A stretch of 51,546 bases of DNA, taken from Oscillospiraceae bacterium. GTDB lineage: Bacteria; Bacillota; Clostridia; Oscillospirales; Oscillospiraceae. The notes under the pieces were generated by a model. The model worked only from the letters and a program-made list of their open reading frames with translations, was not told where the DNA came from and ran no database searches. Position 1 is the stretch's first letter, and each line of letters starts with the position of its first letter. The position numbers and the translations under genes were made by a program. The stretch is from the NCBI GenBank assembly GCA_902795195.1, contig CADBKF010000030.1, positions 1 through 51,546 on the forward strand, in the 5' to 3' direction. Positions 1-10,759 of this stretch are shown piece after piece.

Positions 1-97
1 CCATAGACTCGCACCGACTCGATGGAAGTCTATGGAAGCCTCACTATTCTCTCATATCCGGAGGGTCAATTCAATCCGCCCTCAGATTTGACGCTTA
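1..97. other. left edge, no gene recognised
   Basis: No credible coding segment is visible. A short imperfect palindrome is present: a 9-bp arm at 1-9 is repeated inverted at 27-35. It may be the remnant of an intergenic repeat cut by the window edge. Confidence 0.3.
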
Positions 98-140
98 CAA
101 AGAACCGCTGTTTTCTCCATCTGAAAACAGCGGTTCTTTG
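98..140. terminator. 18-bp perfect hairpin
   Basis: An 18-bp perfect stem (98-115 with 123-140) encloses a 7-nt loop. It lies just beyond the hairpin at the end of the TVP38 gene, so it is probably a second terminator or the terminator of a gene outside the window. Confidence 0.55.
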
Positions 141-148
141 ACAGTCTG

Positions 149-194
149 AAATAAAACAGAAAACCGACCATTCAGTCGGTTTTCTGTTTTATTT
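149..194. terminator. 20-bp perfect hairpin at the end of the TVP38 gene
   Basis: A 20-bp perfect stem (149-168 with 175-194) has a 6-nt loop. The minus-strand gene stop codon lies at the loop. The AT-rich distal stem fits a terminator that could act in both directions. Confidence 0.65.
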
Positions 195-867
195 GTTTCT
201 TTTTGAGAATTCCACGATAGATCAGCAGGCCGATGCCGCTGATCAGAAGGGTCGCGGCAAAGACGATCACGGCAAGCATATAGCGCTCCTCGCCCAGGGC
301 GCTGCCGCCGACGACAGAGCTCACCACAGAAGGGATGCGCGCGATAAGGACGATCAGCATCCAGTGCCAGAACTTGATCCTCGTCAGCCCTGCAAAGTAG
401 GACAGCAGATCCTTCGGCGTGCCGGGGATCAGCATCAGCAGGAAGAACACCGTGCTGCGCTTGCCCTCGGAGTTGAGAAAGCGCAGATTGTCGAGCTCCC
501 GGTCCGGGAAAAACAGGTTCACCAGGCGTTTTCCGAAGCGGCGCACCAGGCAGAAGATCAAGGCGCTTCCGGCCAGGATCGCGATCATACACCAGAGGGT
601 GCCGAGGAAATAGCCGAAAGCATAGCCCGCCGCGATCTCAAAGGGCTCGCCGGGGATCAGCGCGATCACGACCTGCACCAGCATCAGGCCAATGAAGGCC
701 AGCACGCCGAGCACGCCCTTGTCCGAGACCCAGTCGCGGAATTGGTCCGGCTCTCCCAGCCAGCGGATCAGCGGCCGGCCCACGAGCCAGGCTGCGAAGC
801 CCGAAAAGAGCACCGCGAACACGATCAGCGCAATGCCGTACCGGGTTTTTTTCTCTTTTCGTTCCAT
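172..867 (-). CDS. TVP38/TMEM64 (DedA-like) family membrane protein
   Basis: A 231-residue integral membrane protein with a short basic N-terminus and several hydrophobic segments (about 11-30, 48-72, 76-108, 138-152, 165-188, 196-217). The re-entrant motifs typical of the VTT/SNARE-associated family are visible as PGEPFEIAAG (about 72-81) and PGTPKDLLSYFAG (about 148-160). Family members are linked to lipid scrambling and envelope homeostasis, but the exact substrate here is not known. It is the last gene of a minus-strand run after ligA, only 11 bp downstream of it, and ends in a strong hairpin. A tail of lysines (KKKQIKQK) follows the last membrane segment. Confidence 0.85.
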   Translation of the reverse strand: MERKEKKTRYGIALIVFAVLFSGFAAWLVGRPLIRWLGEPDQFRDWVSDKGVLGVLAFIGLMLVQVVIALIPGEPFEIAAGYAFGYFLGTLWCMIAILAGSALIFCLVRRFGKRLVNLFFPDRELDNLRFLNSEGKRSTVFFLLMLIPGTPKDLLSYFAGLTRIKFWHWMLIVLIARIPSVVSSVVGGSALGEERYMLAVIVFAATLLISGIGLLIYRGILKKKQIKQKTD

Positions 868-878
868 ATTGGCGTGTG

Positions 879-3530
<2,652 letters not shown>

Positions 3531-5960
3531 CTACAGAACACTCATATGCGCCATGGCGGTTCGCGCCATAAGGCGCTTGGTGCCGACGCGGTCAAAGGCG
3601 ATCTCAAGCAGCGCGTCGTTGCCCATGGGAAGCACGGAGATCACCATGCCCTGGCCAAAGGACTTGTGCTCGACCATCATGCCCGGCTGCAGCTTCGGCA
3701 GCGGCGCGGCGGCCTTGGCGCTCTGGATCGGCGGCTGCGTCCGTCTGGGCGCGCTCTGCCTGGGCGCTTCGCTCCAGCTCTGTCGGGAACTGTTTTCCGT
3801 CCGGCCCGGCCGCGGCGATGTGCCGTAGCCGCCGTAATTCATGTAAGACGGCATGGCCATGCCCTGCCGGTCGAGCAGCTCGGGCGGGATCTCCTCGACA
3901 AAGCGCGAGACGCGGTTGGTGTTGGTGTGGCCGTAGAGCATGCGCTGATCGGCAAAGCTCAGGCACAGCGTCTGCTTGGCTCTGGTGATGGCCACGTAGC
4001 AAAGCCGTCGTTCCTCTTCCATCTCGTCGGGCTCGCCGATGCAGCGAAGGCTCGGAAACAGGCCCTCCTCCATACCCACGAGGAACACGTGCGGAAATTC
4101 CAGGCCCTTGGCCGCGTGCATGGTCATCATGACCACGGCGTCGGCGTCCTTGTCGTACTGCTCGATGTCGGTGTAGAGCGCGACCTCCTCGAGGAAGCCC
4201 GCGAGGCTGGCGTCCTCCGGGTGATTCTCCTCGTAGCCCACCAGCGACGAGCGAAGCTCCTGGATATTCTCCAGCCGCGTGCGGCTGTCGATGTCGCCCT
4301 TCTGGCTCAGCATGGCAGCGTAGCCGCTCTTGATGAGCAGCGTGTCGTAGAAGTCCGGCAGGCGGCTGGTCTGCAGCAGGGCCGCGCAGTCCTCGATGAT
4401 GGCCGAGAAGCCCAGGAGCTTCCCTGCCGACTTTTCCAGCGCGGGATAGTCACCCGCGTGAGAGATGATCTCATACAGGGGCACGCCGCGCGCCGAGGCC
4501 AGGCGCTGCACCATCTCCAGCGTCTTTGTGCCGATGCCGCGTGCGGGGTTGTTGATGATGCGAAGCAGCCGCAGATCGTCGGCGCGGTTGTTGATCAGGC
4601 ACAGATACGCGGTCATGTCCTTGATTTCCAACCGGTCATAGAAGCGCGTACCGCCGATGATGCGATACGGGATGCCGTTGGCCTTGAAGGAGCGCTCGAT
4701 TGCGTTGGACTGCGCGTTGGTGCGGTAGAGCACCGCAAAATCCTTGTATTCCGCGGTTTTTCGCAGGCTGAAGATCCGGTCGGCCACAAAGTTGGCCTCC
4801 GCCGATTCGTTCATCGCCTCGTAGACCGTGATGCGCTCGCCGGCGGGGTTCTGCGTCCAGAGCTTCTTACCCTTTCTCGCGCGGTTGTTGCGGATGACCG
4901 CGTTGGCCGCGTCCAGGATGGCCTGGGTCGAGCGGTAGTTCTGCTCGAGCCGGATCACCTTGGCGCCCTGAAACTGGTGTTCAAAGTTCAGAATGTTGTC
5001 GATCGTGGCGCCGCGGAATTTGTAGATGCTCTGGTCGTCGTCGCCCACGACGCAGATGTTCTCCCAGCGGCCGGCCAGCAGCGCGGCCAGCTGGTACTGC
5101 AGATTGTTCGTGTCCTGATACTCGTCGATGAGGATGTAGCGGAATTTTCGCTGGTAGAACTCCCGGACCTCGTCAAACTGCTGCAGCAGCTCGACGGTGC
5201 GCAGGATGATGTCGTCAAAGTCCAGGGCGTTGGCCTCCCGCAGGCGGCGCTGATACTCGGCATAGGCCTTGGCGATCAGCTCGGCGCGGTAATCGCCCGA
5301 GCCGGCGGCGCTTTCGGCGACCTCCTTCGGTCCCCGCTGCAGATCCTTCTCCTTGCTGATGCGGTTGAGGATGAAGCGCGGGGCCAGGGTCTTCTCGTCG
5401 ATGTGCAGATCCCGGCACACGTCCTTCATGACCCGCTCGGAGTCAGCCGTGTCGTAGATCGTGAAGCGGGCGTCGTAGCCCAGCCGGTCGATCTCCCGCC
5501 GCAGGATGCGGCAGCAGGCGGAGTGGAAGGTCATCGCCCACACATCCAGCGCAGCCGTGCCCAGCATCCGCTCGAGGCGGTTTTTCAGCTCGTTTGCGGC
5601 CTTGTTGGTGAACGTGATCGCGATGATGTTCCAGGGATTGACCGGGTGGAGCGTGCACAGCGCGTCAATGTCCGGCGTGGCGGGCTGGCCGCTTTGCAAA
5701 AACGCCTCCAGCGTCTCCACGTCCTGCTCTGTAATGTAGTCCGGGATCTCATTTGAATCTGATGCGCTGCCGTAGCGCATGAGGTTGGCGATCCGGTGGA
5801 CCAGCACCGTGGTTTTGCCGCTGCCGGCGCCGGCCAGCAGGAGCAGGGGGCCCTCGGTCGTAAGCACCGCCTGCTGCTGGCTGTCGTTCAGGTCCCGGAA
5901 GGCCTGCGCGATCACGGCCCTTCTGGCCTTCAAATATCTGGTTTCATATTCCTGATTCAT
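3531..5960 (-). CDS. pcrA: UvrD/PcrA-type superfamily 1 DNA helicase
   Basis: An 809-residue 3'-5' DNA helicase acting in repair and replication. Visible motifs in order: Q-motif LNDSQQQAV (about 24-32), Walker A GAGSGKTT (44-51), AITFTNKAA, LIDEYQDTN (Walker B), GDDDQSIYKFRGA, EQNYRS, TMHAAKGLEF and VAITRAK. The C-terminus is a linker rich in Ser, Pro, Gln and Arg followed by the PcrA Tudor-like domain (VEHKSFGQGMV..). About 740-800 residues is usual, so this is full length. The ATG at 5958-5960 is used; the Shine-Dalgarno is weak. It sits between sigF and yunB on the same strand. Confidence 0.95.
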   Translation of the reverse strand: MNQEYETRYLKARRAVIAQAFRDLNDSQQQAVLTTEGPLLLLAGAGSGKTTVLVHRIANLMRYGSASDSNEIPDYITEQDVETLEAFLQSGQPATPDIDALCTLHPVNPWNIIAITFTNKAANELKNRLERMLGTAALDVWAMTFHSACCRILRREIDRLGYDARFTIYDTADSERVMKDVCRDLHIDEKTLAPRFILNRISKEKDLQRGPKEVAESAAGSGDYRAELIAKAYAEYQRRLREANALDFDDIILRTVELLQQFDEVREFYQRKFRYILIDEYQDTNNLQYQLAALLAGRWENICVVGDDDQSIYKFRGATIDNILNFEHQFQGAKVIRLEQNYRSTQAILDAANAVIRNNRARKGKKLWTQNPAGERITVYEAMNESAEANFVADRIFSLRKTAEYKDFAVLYRTNAQSNAIERSFKANGIPYRIIGGTRFYDRLEIKDMTAYLCLINNRADDLRLLRIINNPARGIGTKTLEMVQRLASARGVPLYEIISHAGDYPALEKSAGKLLGFSAIIEDCAALLQTSRLPDFYDTLLIKSGYAAMLSQKGDIDSRTRLENIQELRSSLVGYEENHPEDASLAGFLEEVALYTDIEQYDKDADAVVMMTMHAAKGLEFPHVFLVGMEEGLFPSLRCIGEPDEMEEERRLCYVAITRAKQTLCLSFADQRMLYGHTNTNRVSRFVEEIPPELLDRQGMAMPSYMNYGGYGTSPRPGRTENSSRQSWSEAPRQSAPRRTQPPIQSAKAAAPLPKLQPGMMVEHKSFGQGMVISVLPMGNDALLEIAFDRVGTKRLMARTAMAHMSVL

Positions 5961-5994
5961 GGTCTTTCTGCTTTCTGTTTTTCGTTTTCGACCT

Positions 5995-6023
5995 ATTTTA
6001 CATGAAAACTTCCGGAAAATAAA
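5995..6023 (-). promoter_or_regulatory. possible pcrA promoter
   Basis: TTTATT and TAAAAT are separated by 17 bp on the minus strand, in the 68-bp sigF-pcrA gap. The match is moderate; read-through from the sigF operon is also possible. Confidence 0.35.
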
Positions 6024-6028
6024 GAGGG

Positions 6029-6727
6029 TCAGAGAAATTTTCTCAATTCCGCAAGCGCCCGCTTCTCCAGGCGCGAAACCTGCACCTGGGACACGCCCAG
6101 GATCTCGGCAGTCTTCTGCTGTGTCAGGCCGTGGTAGTAGCGCAGGCCGATCAGCTGGCGCAGCCGGTCCGGCAGCCGCGAGACCGCCTGCCGCAGCGCC
6201 AGATGCTCCACCATCTCGTCCTCCAGGCGGGTGTCTGTGAGCACGTTTTCGAGCGTGAAGCCCTCCTGCCCGGCCGGCTGCTGGATGGATTCGGCAGCGC
6301 CGGTCGCGCTCTCGGCCTCGGCCAGCTCCTCCGGCGTGAGATCAAGCTCTGCTGCCAGCTCCGTGACGCTGGGCTCTCTGCCGAGCTGCCCGGTCAGTGC
6401 CTGCCGCGCCCGGCGGATCTGCAGGGCCCGCTCCTTGAGCGTCCGGCTGACCTTGACGGTGCCGTCGTCTCGCAGGAAGCGCAGGATCTCTCCGGCGATT
6501 TTCGGCACGGCATAGGTGGAAAAGCGCGTGCCGAAGGCCGGATCGAAGCCCTCGACCGCCTTGAGAAAGCCCAGGCAGCCGAGCTGATAGAGATCCTCCT
6601 TCTCCACCCCGCGGCCAAAGTAGCGCCTGGCGACCGACCAGATCAGCCCGGCGTTTTCCTCGACCAGGCGCTGCTTCGCCGCGCTGTCGCCGGCCTGGCT
6701 GCGCTCAATCAGCAGCTCGATGTCCAA
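6029..6727 (-). CDS. sigF: forespore sigma factor SigF (SpoIIAC)
   Basis: A 232-residue sigma-70 family factor lacking region 1. Region 2 reads NAGLIWSVARRYFGRGVEKEDLYQLGCLGFLKAVEGFD with FSTYAVPKIAGEI. Region 3 follows a RALQIRRARQAL helix, and region 4 has the helix-turn-helix LTQQKTAEILGVSQVQVSRLEKRAL (about 201-225). The position after spoIIAA and spoIIAB identifies it as the sigma-F gene, which drives early forespore transcription. The start is TTG (6725-6727), preceded by GGGGAG six bases upstream. It overlaps the end of spoIIAB by 23 bp, which suggests translational coupling. Confidence 0.95.
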   Translation of the reverse strand: MDIELLIERSQAGDSAAKQRLVEENAGLIWSVARRYFGRGVEKEDLYQLGCLGFLKAVEGFDPAFGTRFSTYAVPKIAGEILRFLRDDGTVKVSRTLKERALQIRRARQALTGQLGREPSVTELAAELDLTPEELAEAESATGAAESIQQPAGQEGFTLENVLTDTRLEDEMVEHLALRQAVSRLPDRLRQLIGLRYYHGLTQQKTAEILGVSQVQVSRLEKRALAELRKFL

Positions 6728-7163
6728 GCGCCTCTCCCCGGCTGACGATCCGTTTGCGCATCCGCACGCTCGTGCCCCTGCCCGGCACGGATTTCACCCG
6801 CAGCTCGTTCATAAAGCTCTCCATGATCGTAAAGCCCATCCCGGAGCGCTCCTCGCCGCCGGTGGTGAACAGCGGCTGCCTGGCCTTTGCGACGTCCTCA
6901 ATGCCCCTTCCCTGGTCCTTGACGGTGATCTCCAGCACATGATCCGGCAGCTGGCGCAGCTTCATCGTGATCTCGCCGATGGAGTCGGGGTAGGCGTGGA
7001 CGATGCAGTTGGTCACGGCCTCGGAGACCGCGGTTTTGATGTCTCCCAGCTCGTCCATGGTGGGGTCGAGCTGCGCGGCAAAGACCGCCGCGGCGGAGCG
7101 GGCAAAGCCCTCGTTCTTGGATTTGCTCGGGAATTTCAGCAGCACCTCGTTTTCAACGTTCAT
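6705..7163 (-). CDS. spoIIAB: anti-sigma F factor / serine kinase SpoIIAB
   Basis: A 152-residue GHKL ATPase that holds SigF inactive and phosphorylates SpoIIAA. The N box AVSEAVTNCIVHAY (about 42-55), G1 box DQGRGIED and G2 box SGMGFTIMESFMN are all present. The ATG at 7161-7163 overlaps the spoIIAA stop as ATGA, the classical arrangement of this operon. The longer open frame upstream of this ATG is only the shadow of spoIIAA. Confidence 0.96.
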   Translation of the reverse strand: MNVENEVLLKFPSKSKNEGFARSAAAVFAAQLDPTMDELGDIKTAVSEAVTNCIVHAYPDSIGEITMKLRQLPDHVLEITVKDQGRGIEDVAKARQPLFTTGGEERSGMGFTIMESFMNELRVKSVPGRGTSVRMRKRIVSRGEALGHRAAD

Positions 7164-7480
7164 ACGGCGCTCCTCTCCGTCAGCTCGGTCAGCCGCCCGA
7201 TGCCGGCCGCCTGCAGCACCTTCAGGGGCTGCGGCGGGATATTCGTCAGAACCAAACGGCCCTCCAACTCCCGCATGGCGCGCAGGGTGTGGATAACGAC
7301 TGCGATGCCGCTCGAGTCCATGAAGCTCACCTCGCCGAAGTCCAGCTCCAATTCGGTGGGCAGATAGGCGTCGAGCTTCGCCGTGATCTGCGCCATGACC
7401 TGCCGGGCGGCGTGGTGGTCGATCTCGCCCGAGAGCACAAGCGTCATGTGCTTGTCCTGCACGTAGCTTGTCACGTTCAA
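7160..7480 (-). CDS. spoIIAA: anti-anti-sigma F factor SpoIIAA
   Basis: A STAS-domain protein of about 106 residues that, when unphosphorylated, binds SpoIIAB and frees SigF. The phosphorylation loop FMDSSG is conserved, with the regulated serine at about 56. Start choice: an ATG lies at 7484-7486, but the AGGAGG box is only one base before it. The TTG two codons further in (7478-7480) has ideal 7-base spacing and gives an N-terminus MNVTSYV resembling other SpoIIAA proteins, so TTG is preferred. It is first in the spoIIA operon, directly after a hairpin that ends the ZIP gene. Confidence 0.92.
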   Translation of the reverse strand: MNVTSYVQDKHMTLVLSGEIDHHAARQVMAQITAKLDAYLPTELELDFGEVSFMDSSGIAVVIHTLRAMRELEGRLVLTNIPPQPLKVLQAAGIGRLTELTERSAV

Positions 7481-7497
7481 TTTCATTCCTCCTAAGT

Positions 7498-7530
7498 AAA
7501 AAATCAGCCCGCACAGCGGTTTCTGTGCGG
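7498..7530 (-). terminator. terminator after the ZIP gene, upstream of spoIIAA
   Basis: A GC-rich stem (arms at about 7509-7516 and 7523-7530) is followed on the minus strand by a run of six T. It should end the ZIP transporter transcript. A TATAAT lies just before it (7535-7540), so a spoIIA promoter may overlap it, but no good -35 is seen at the correct distance. Confidence 0.6.
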
Positions 7531-7594
7531 ACTTATTATATCGCTTTGCATGCTTGGGTTTTGTCAAATACCGGCGCAGCGCCGAGATTATTTG

Positions 7595-8353
7595 TCATCC
7601 GAGCGCCACATCCAGGGCCATCATCAGGGTAAAGCCCAGGGAAAAGAGCAGCGCGGCGCGGCCGCTTTTGTCTTTGGCAATCGCCGGACAGAGCTCCTGC
7701 GCTACCACGATCAGCATAGCCCCGGCCGCAAAGCTCAGAAGATAGGGCAAAACCGGCGTCATGATCCGGGCGCAGAGCAGCGTCAGCGCCGCGCCCAGCG
7801 GCTCCACTGCCCCGGAGAGCGCGCCAAGCAGACAGGCCCGGGGCCGGGAGATGCCGGAGGCATGCAGGGGCATGGAAACGATGGCGCCCTCCGGCAGATT
7901 CTGCACCGCGATGCCGAACGACAACGCCATGGCCGCCGCCAGCGAGATGCCCGGGCTGCCTGCCAGTGCGCCTGCAAAGCCCACGCCCACAGCGATCCCC
8001 TCCGGGATGTTGTGGATGACGATCGCCAGCAGCATCTTTTTCGTGCCGCCGTCCACGCCGGAAAAATCCTCCGCCGCGATGCGCTCAGACCATCGGTCCA
8101 ACCCCAGAAGCAGCAGGCAGCCGGCCCAGAAGCCGACGGCCGCCGGGACAAAGGAAAACGCGCCAAGACCCCCGGACTGCTCGATGGCGGGAATCAAAAG
8201 GCTCCAGACCGAGGCTGCGGTCATGACCCCCGCGGCAAAGCCGGCCAGCGCCCCATGCACCCGGACCGAGCGCATGCGCGGCATGCAGTACACTGCAGCT
8301 GCGCCCAGGGCCGTTCCCAGAAACGGCAGCATGATTCCAAACAAAAACCGCAT
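7595..8353 (-). CDS. ZIP family divalent metal transporter
   Basis: A 252-residue membrane protein with about eight hydrophobic segments. The two ZIP metal-binding signatures are present: HNIPEG (about 114-119) in the fourth transmembrane helix and QNLPEG (about 151-156) in the fifth. The first usual His-rich loop is short. This subgroup moves Zn2+ or related ions into the cytosol. It is a monocistronic gene between rplS and the spoIIA operon, ending in its own terminator. Confidence 0.9.
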   Translation of the reverse strand: MRFLFGIMLPFLGTALGAAAVYCMPRMRSVRVHGALAGFAAGVMTAASVWSLLIPAIEQSGGLGAFSFVPAAVGFWAGCLLLLGLDRWSERIAAEDFSGVDGGTKKMLLAIVIHNIPEGIAVGVGFAGALAGSPGISLAAAMALSFGIAVQNLPEGAIVSMPLHASGISRPRACLLGALSGAVEPLGAALTLLCARIMTPVLPYLLSFAAGAMLIVVAQELCPAIAKDKSGRAALLFSLGFTLMMALDVALG

Positions 8354-8411
8354 ACCGATGACCTCCGTTCGTCAGGTATTCCAGTATACGGGAAATATTG
8401 AAAAAGGTGCA

Positions 8412-8450
8412 GAAAAAAGGAAACGAGCCTGTGGAGATCCACAGGCTCGT
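8412..8450 (-). terminator. rplS terminator
   Basis: A 12-bp perfect stem (8423-8434 with 8439-8450) and a four-base loop are followed on the minus strand by a T-rich tract, immediately after the rplS stop. Confidence 0.85.
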
Positions 8451-8461
8451 GATCTGGTGGA

Positions 8462-8803
8462 TTACACCAGCTCCTTGACCTTTGCAGCCTTGCCGAGACG
8501 ATCGCGGAGATAGTACAGCTTCGCTCTGCGAACCTTACCTCTGCGGACGGTTTCGACCTTCACGATGTTGGGTGCATGGATGGGGAACACCTTTTCGCAG
8601 CCCACGCCGTAGCTGAGGCGGCGGACGGTGAAGCTCTCTTCGATGCCGCCATGCTTCTTGGCAATGACGGTGCCCTCGAACACCTGAACTCTCTCACGAG
8701 AGCCTTCTTTGATTTTGACATGCACACGAACGGTGTCGCCCACACGAACAACGGGGAGCTCTTCCTTCATGTACTGGCTGGTCAGAGCCTTTACGAGATC
8801 CAT
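8462..8803 (-). CDS. rplS: ribosomal protein L19
   Basis: A 113-residue large-subunit protein at the 30S-50S interface. It carries the typical [27 protein letters not shown] segment, the [20 protein letters not shown] stretch, and ends with [20 protein letters not shown]. The ATG at 8801-8803 follows AAGGAGG by seven bases. The frame is open further upstream, but those residues do not resemble L19. It has its own promoter and terminator and is not linked here to trmD or rimM. Confidence 0.97.
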   Translation of the reverse strand: MDLVKALTSQYMKEELPVVRVGDTVRVHVKIKEGSRERVQVFEGTVIAKKHGGIEESFTVRRLSYGVGCEKVFPIHAPNIVKVETVRRGKVRRAKLYYLRDRLGKAAKVKELV

Positions 8804-8903
8804 AGTTTTGTCCTCCTTATTATTTGGGTGTTCATGGCACAGGAAATGCCGCTGCGCGCTCGCGCCGGCGTGCCAGAGGACCACTCCATTCACAGACCGC
8901 TAT
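8804..8903 (-). promoter_or_regulatory. rplS leader, possibly structured
   Basis: About 95 nt separate the predicted transcript start from the L19 Shine-Dalgarno. It contains a GGCAC/GTGCC pairing around a GC-rich core. Firmicutes are known to have an L19 leader RNA bound by the protein; whether this is that element cannot be decided by eye. Confidence 0.3.
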
Positions 8904-8932
8904 ACTTTAGCACAGATTCCCGGAAAAAGCAA
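8904..8932 (-). promoter_or_regulatory. rplS promoter
   Basis: TTGCTT and TAAAGT are separated by 17 bp on the minus strand. The -35 box lies inside the hairpin that follows gltX. Confidence 0.6.
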
Positions 8933-8954
8933 GTGTTTTTTTGCTTTTTCCGGG
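8919..8954. terminator. hairpin downstream of gltX
   Basis: A 14-bp perfect stem (8919-8932 with 8941-8954) has a T-run following it on the plus strand and an A-run preceding it on the minus strand. Position fits the end of the gltX transcript, though the U-tract polarity is better for the plus strand. Confidence 0.55.
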
Positions 8955-8973
8955 ATTTTTTCTGTGGTTTCGG

Positions 8974-10632
8974 TCAAAGACTTGCGGCAAAGGCGCGGAT
9001 GCGGCCCAGGACGCGATCTCTTCCCAGGCACTGCATGATGGTGCACAGATCCGGGGTGTTGGTCCGGCCGGTGACCGCCACGCGGATGACGGTGGACACA
9101 TCGCCCACATGGCCCTTCCAGTTCTCGGGGTTCTTCTTATACTCCTTGACCTCCGGGCAGAAGCCGAGGTCCGGGCAGATGGACTTGACGCAGGAGAACC
9201 ACTCATCCTTGGGCTTGTTCTCATCGTAGATCTTGCAGTAAGCCTCCAGGATTGCCCTGGCGTCCTCCCTGGCGATCTTCTCCGGCAGCGCGTTCTCCGG
9301 GACGAAGGTCTCATCGAAGAAATAGCTGAGATAGCCCGGGGCCTCCTCCCACTTGGCCAGATCCTTTCTGGGCTTGGGCACGTCCCGGTCGATGTTCAGA
9401 ATTGCGGTGGAGTACGCGGGGTCCCTCGTAAAGAGCGCCCAGAAGTCCGGGGCGTAGTCCTTTGCCCAGGCGGCGATGCGCGCATAGACGGTCCCTGCGT
9501 CCATGTGGCTGATGACGTTCTTGCTCACGTCGGTCAGCTTGGCCAGGTCGAACAGGCAGCCGCTGGCGCCCATCTTCTTGAGGTTGAAGGGGAAGTCCAT
9601 CGCATCGGCCTTGGGATTGGCTCTGCGCCAGTCCTCAAAGTTGGAGTTGAGCAGTGTCAGAAGGTACTCGATCAGGCTCTCCTTGGGGAAGCCCTTTTCC
9701 ACAAAATAGCTGACCGCGGCCTCGGGGTCCTTGCGCTTGGAGAGCTTGCGCTTGTCGCCGGTCTCGTCGTCGAGCTTCATGACCTGCGCGGTATGCACGT
9801 ACTTGGGCGGCTTGTAGCCGCAGGCGCGGAACATGGCCAGGTGCTTGGGCACGGAGGAGAGCCACTCCTCGGCGCGGATGACGTGGGTCGTGCGCATGAA
9901 GTGGTCGTCGCAGACGTGGGCAAAGTGGTAGGTCGGGATGCCGTCGGACTTGAGGAGCACCTCGTCGATGATGTTTTCCGGCATTTCGATCTTGCCGCGG
10001 ATCAGATCCTCAAAGACGATGCGCTTGTCCTCGCTGCCGTCCGAGCGGAAGCGCAGTACATAGGGCTTGCCTTGGGCCAGCTTTTCTTCGATCTGCTCGA
10101 GCGACAGCGCGCGGCAGCGGGCGTATTTGCCGAAGTAGCCGCGGATCAGCGCGCCCTCCTTCTCCTGCTGCTCGCGCAGCTGCGTGAGCTCCTCGGCGGT
10201 GCAGAAGCAGGGATAGGCCAGGCCCTTGCGGACCAGGTCCTTTGCAACGATGTGATAGATCTCCACGCGCTTGGACTGGGTATAGGGGCCATACGCGCCT
10301 TTTTCGGTGCCAAAGCCGGTGACGCCCTCGTCAAAGCGGACGCCGAAGGCGTCGAAGCCCTCGATGATGGCGCTCACGCCGTCGTCAATTTCGCGCTTCT
10401 TGTCGGTGTCCTCGATTCTCAGGTAGCTCACGCCGCCGGAGATTTTTGCGACCATCACGTCGGTCAGCGCGCCGAACAGACCGCCCACGTGCAGATAGCC
10501 CGTGGGGCTGGGGGCAAAGCGGGTGACTCTCGCGCCCTCCTTGAGCGTGCGGGGCGGATAGCGTTGTTCCAGATCCTCAGGCGTTAAGGTGACATGCGGA
10601 AACAGCAGCTCCGCGAGTTTTTCGTAATCCAT
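8974..10632 (-). CDS. gltX: glutamyl-tRNA synthetase
   Basis: A 552-residue class I synthetase that charges tRNA-Glu. The HIGH-type motif is YLHVGG (46-51) after RFAPSPTG, and the KMSKS equivalent is KLSKR (about 296-300). An N-terminal extension of about 35 residues precedes the Rossmann fold, as in a clostridial GluRS subgroup longer than the usual 480. The ATG at 10630-10632 follows AAGGAG. An in-frame ATG eight codons upstream is inside the inverted repeat described below and has no ribosome site. Divergent from rpe. Confidence 0.95.
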   Translation of the reverse strand: MDYEKLAELLFPHVTLTPEDLEQRYPPRTLKEGARVTRFAPSPTGYLHVGGLFGALTDVMVAKISGGVSYLRIEDTDKKREIDDGVSAIIEGFDAFGVRFDEGVTGFGTEKGAYGPYTQSKRVEIYHIVAKDLVRKGLAYPCFCTAEELTQLREQQEKEGALIRGYFGKYARCRALSLEQIEEKLAQGKPYVLRFRSDGSEDKRIVFEDLIRGKIEMPENIIDEVLLKSDGIPTYHFAHVCDDHFMRTTHVIRAEEWLSSVPKHLAMFRACGYKPPKYVHTAQVMKLDDETGDKRKLSKRKDPEAAVSYFVEKGFPKESLIEYLLTLLNSNFEDWRRANPKADAMDFPFNLKKMGASGCLFDLAKLTDVSKNVISHMDAGTVYARIAAWAKDYAPDFWALFTRDPAYSTAILNIDRDVPKPRKDLAKWEEAPGYLSYFFDETFVPENALPEKIAREDARAILEAYCKIYDENKPKDEWFSCVKSICPDLGFCPEVKEYKKNPENWKGHVGDVSTVIRVAVTGRTNTPDLCTIMQCLGRDRVLGRIRAFAASL

Positions 10633-10661
10633 AGCTCTCTCCTTGCGTTTCATTTTTTCCT

Positions 10662-10690
10662 ATTCTAACGTTTTTTTCGTTTTTTGTAAA
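10662..10690 (-). promoter_or_regulatory. gltX promoter
   Basis: TTTACA and TAGAAT with 17-bp spacing on the minus strand, inside the 73-bp segment bounded by the inverted repeat. Confidence 0.7.
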
Positions 10691-10698
10691 GTGCAAAG

Positions 10699-10727
10699 TT
10701 GACGATAAACCACATCTGCGTTATAAT
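10699..10727 (+). promoter_or_regulatory. rpe-ruvX promoter
   Basis: TTGACG and TATAAT with 17-bp spacing, a near-consensus sigma-A promoter inside the same 73-bp segment as the gltX promoter. Confidence 0.8.
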
Positions 10728-10759
10728 AAATAAAAAATGAAACGCAAGGAGTTATTTTT

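Larger units (their letters stand above)
10639..10751. repeat. 20-bp perfect inverted repeat enclosing the gltX/rpe promoters
   Basis: The sequence AAAAAATGAAACGCAAGGAG occurs at 10732-10751 on the plus strand and, identical, on the minus strand at 10658-10639. The copies carry the Shine-Dalgarno sites of rpe and gltX and enclose 73 bp holding both divergent promoters. Bases just outside and just inside do not match, so the repeat is exactly 20 bp. Confidence 0.95.

Noticed and set aside
95-592. Open frame at the left edge, minus strand
   Set aside because: It lies across the TVP38 gene in another frame and over two terminator hairpins.
8804-8903. T-box or other riboswitch before rplS or gltX
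   Set aside because: No T-box sequence, specifier loop or anti-terminator was found; the gltX leader is only about 20-25 nt.
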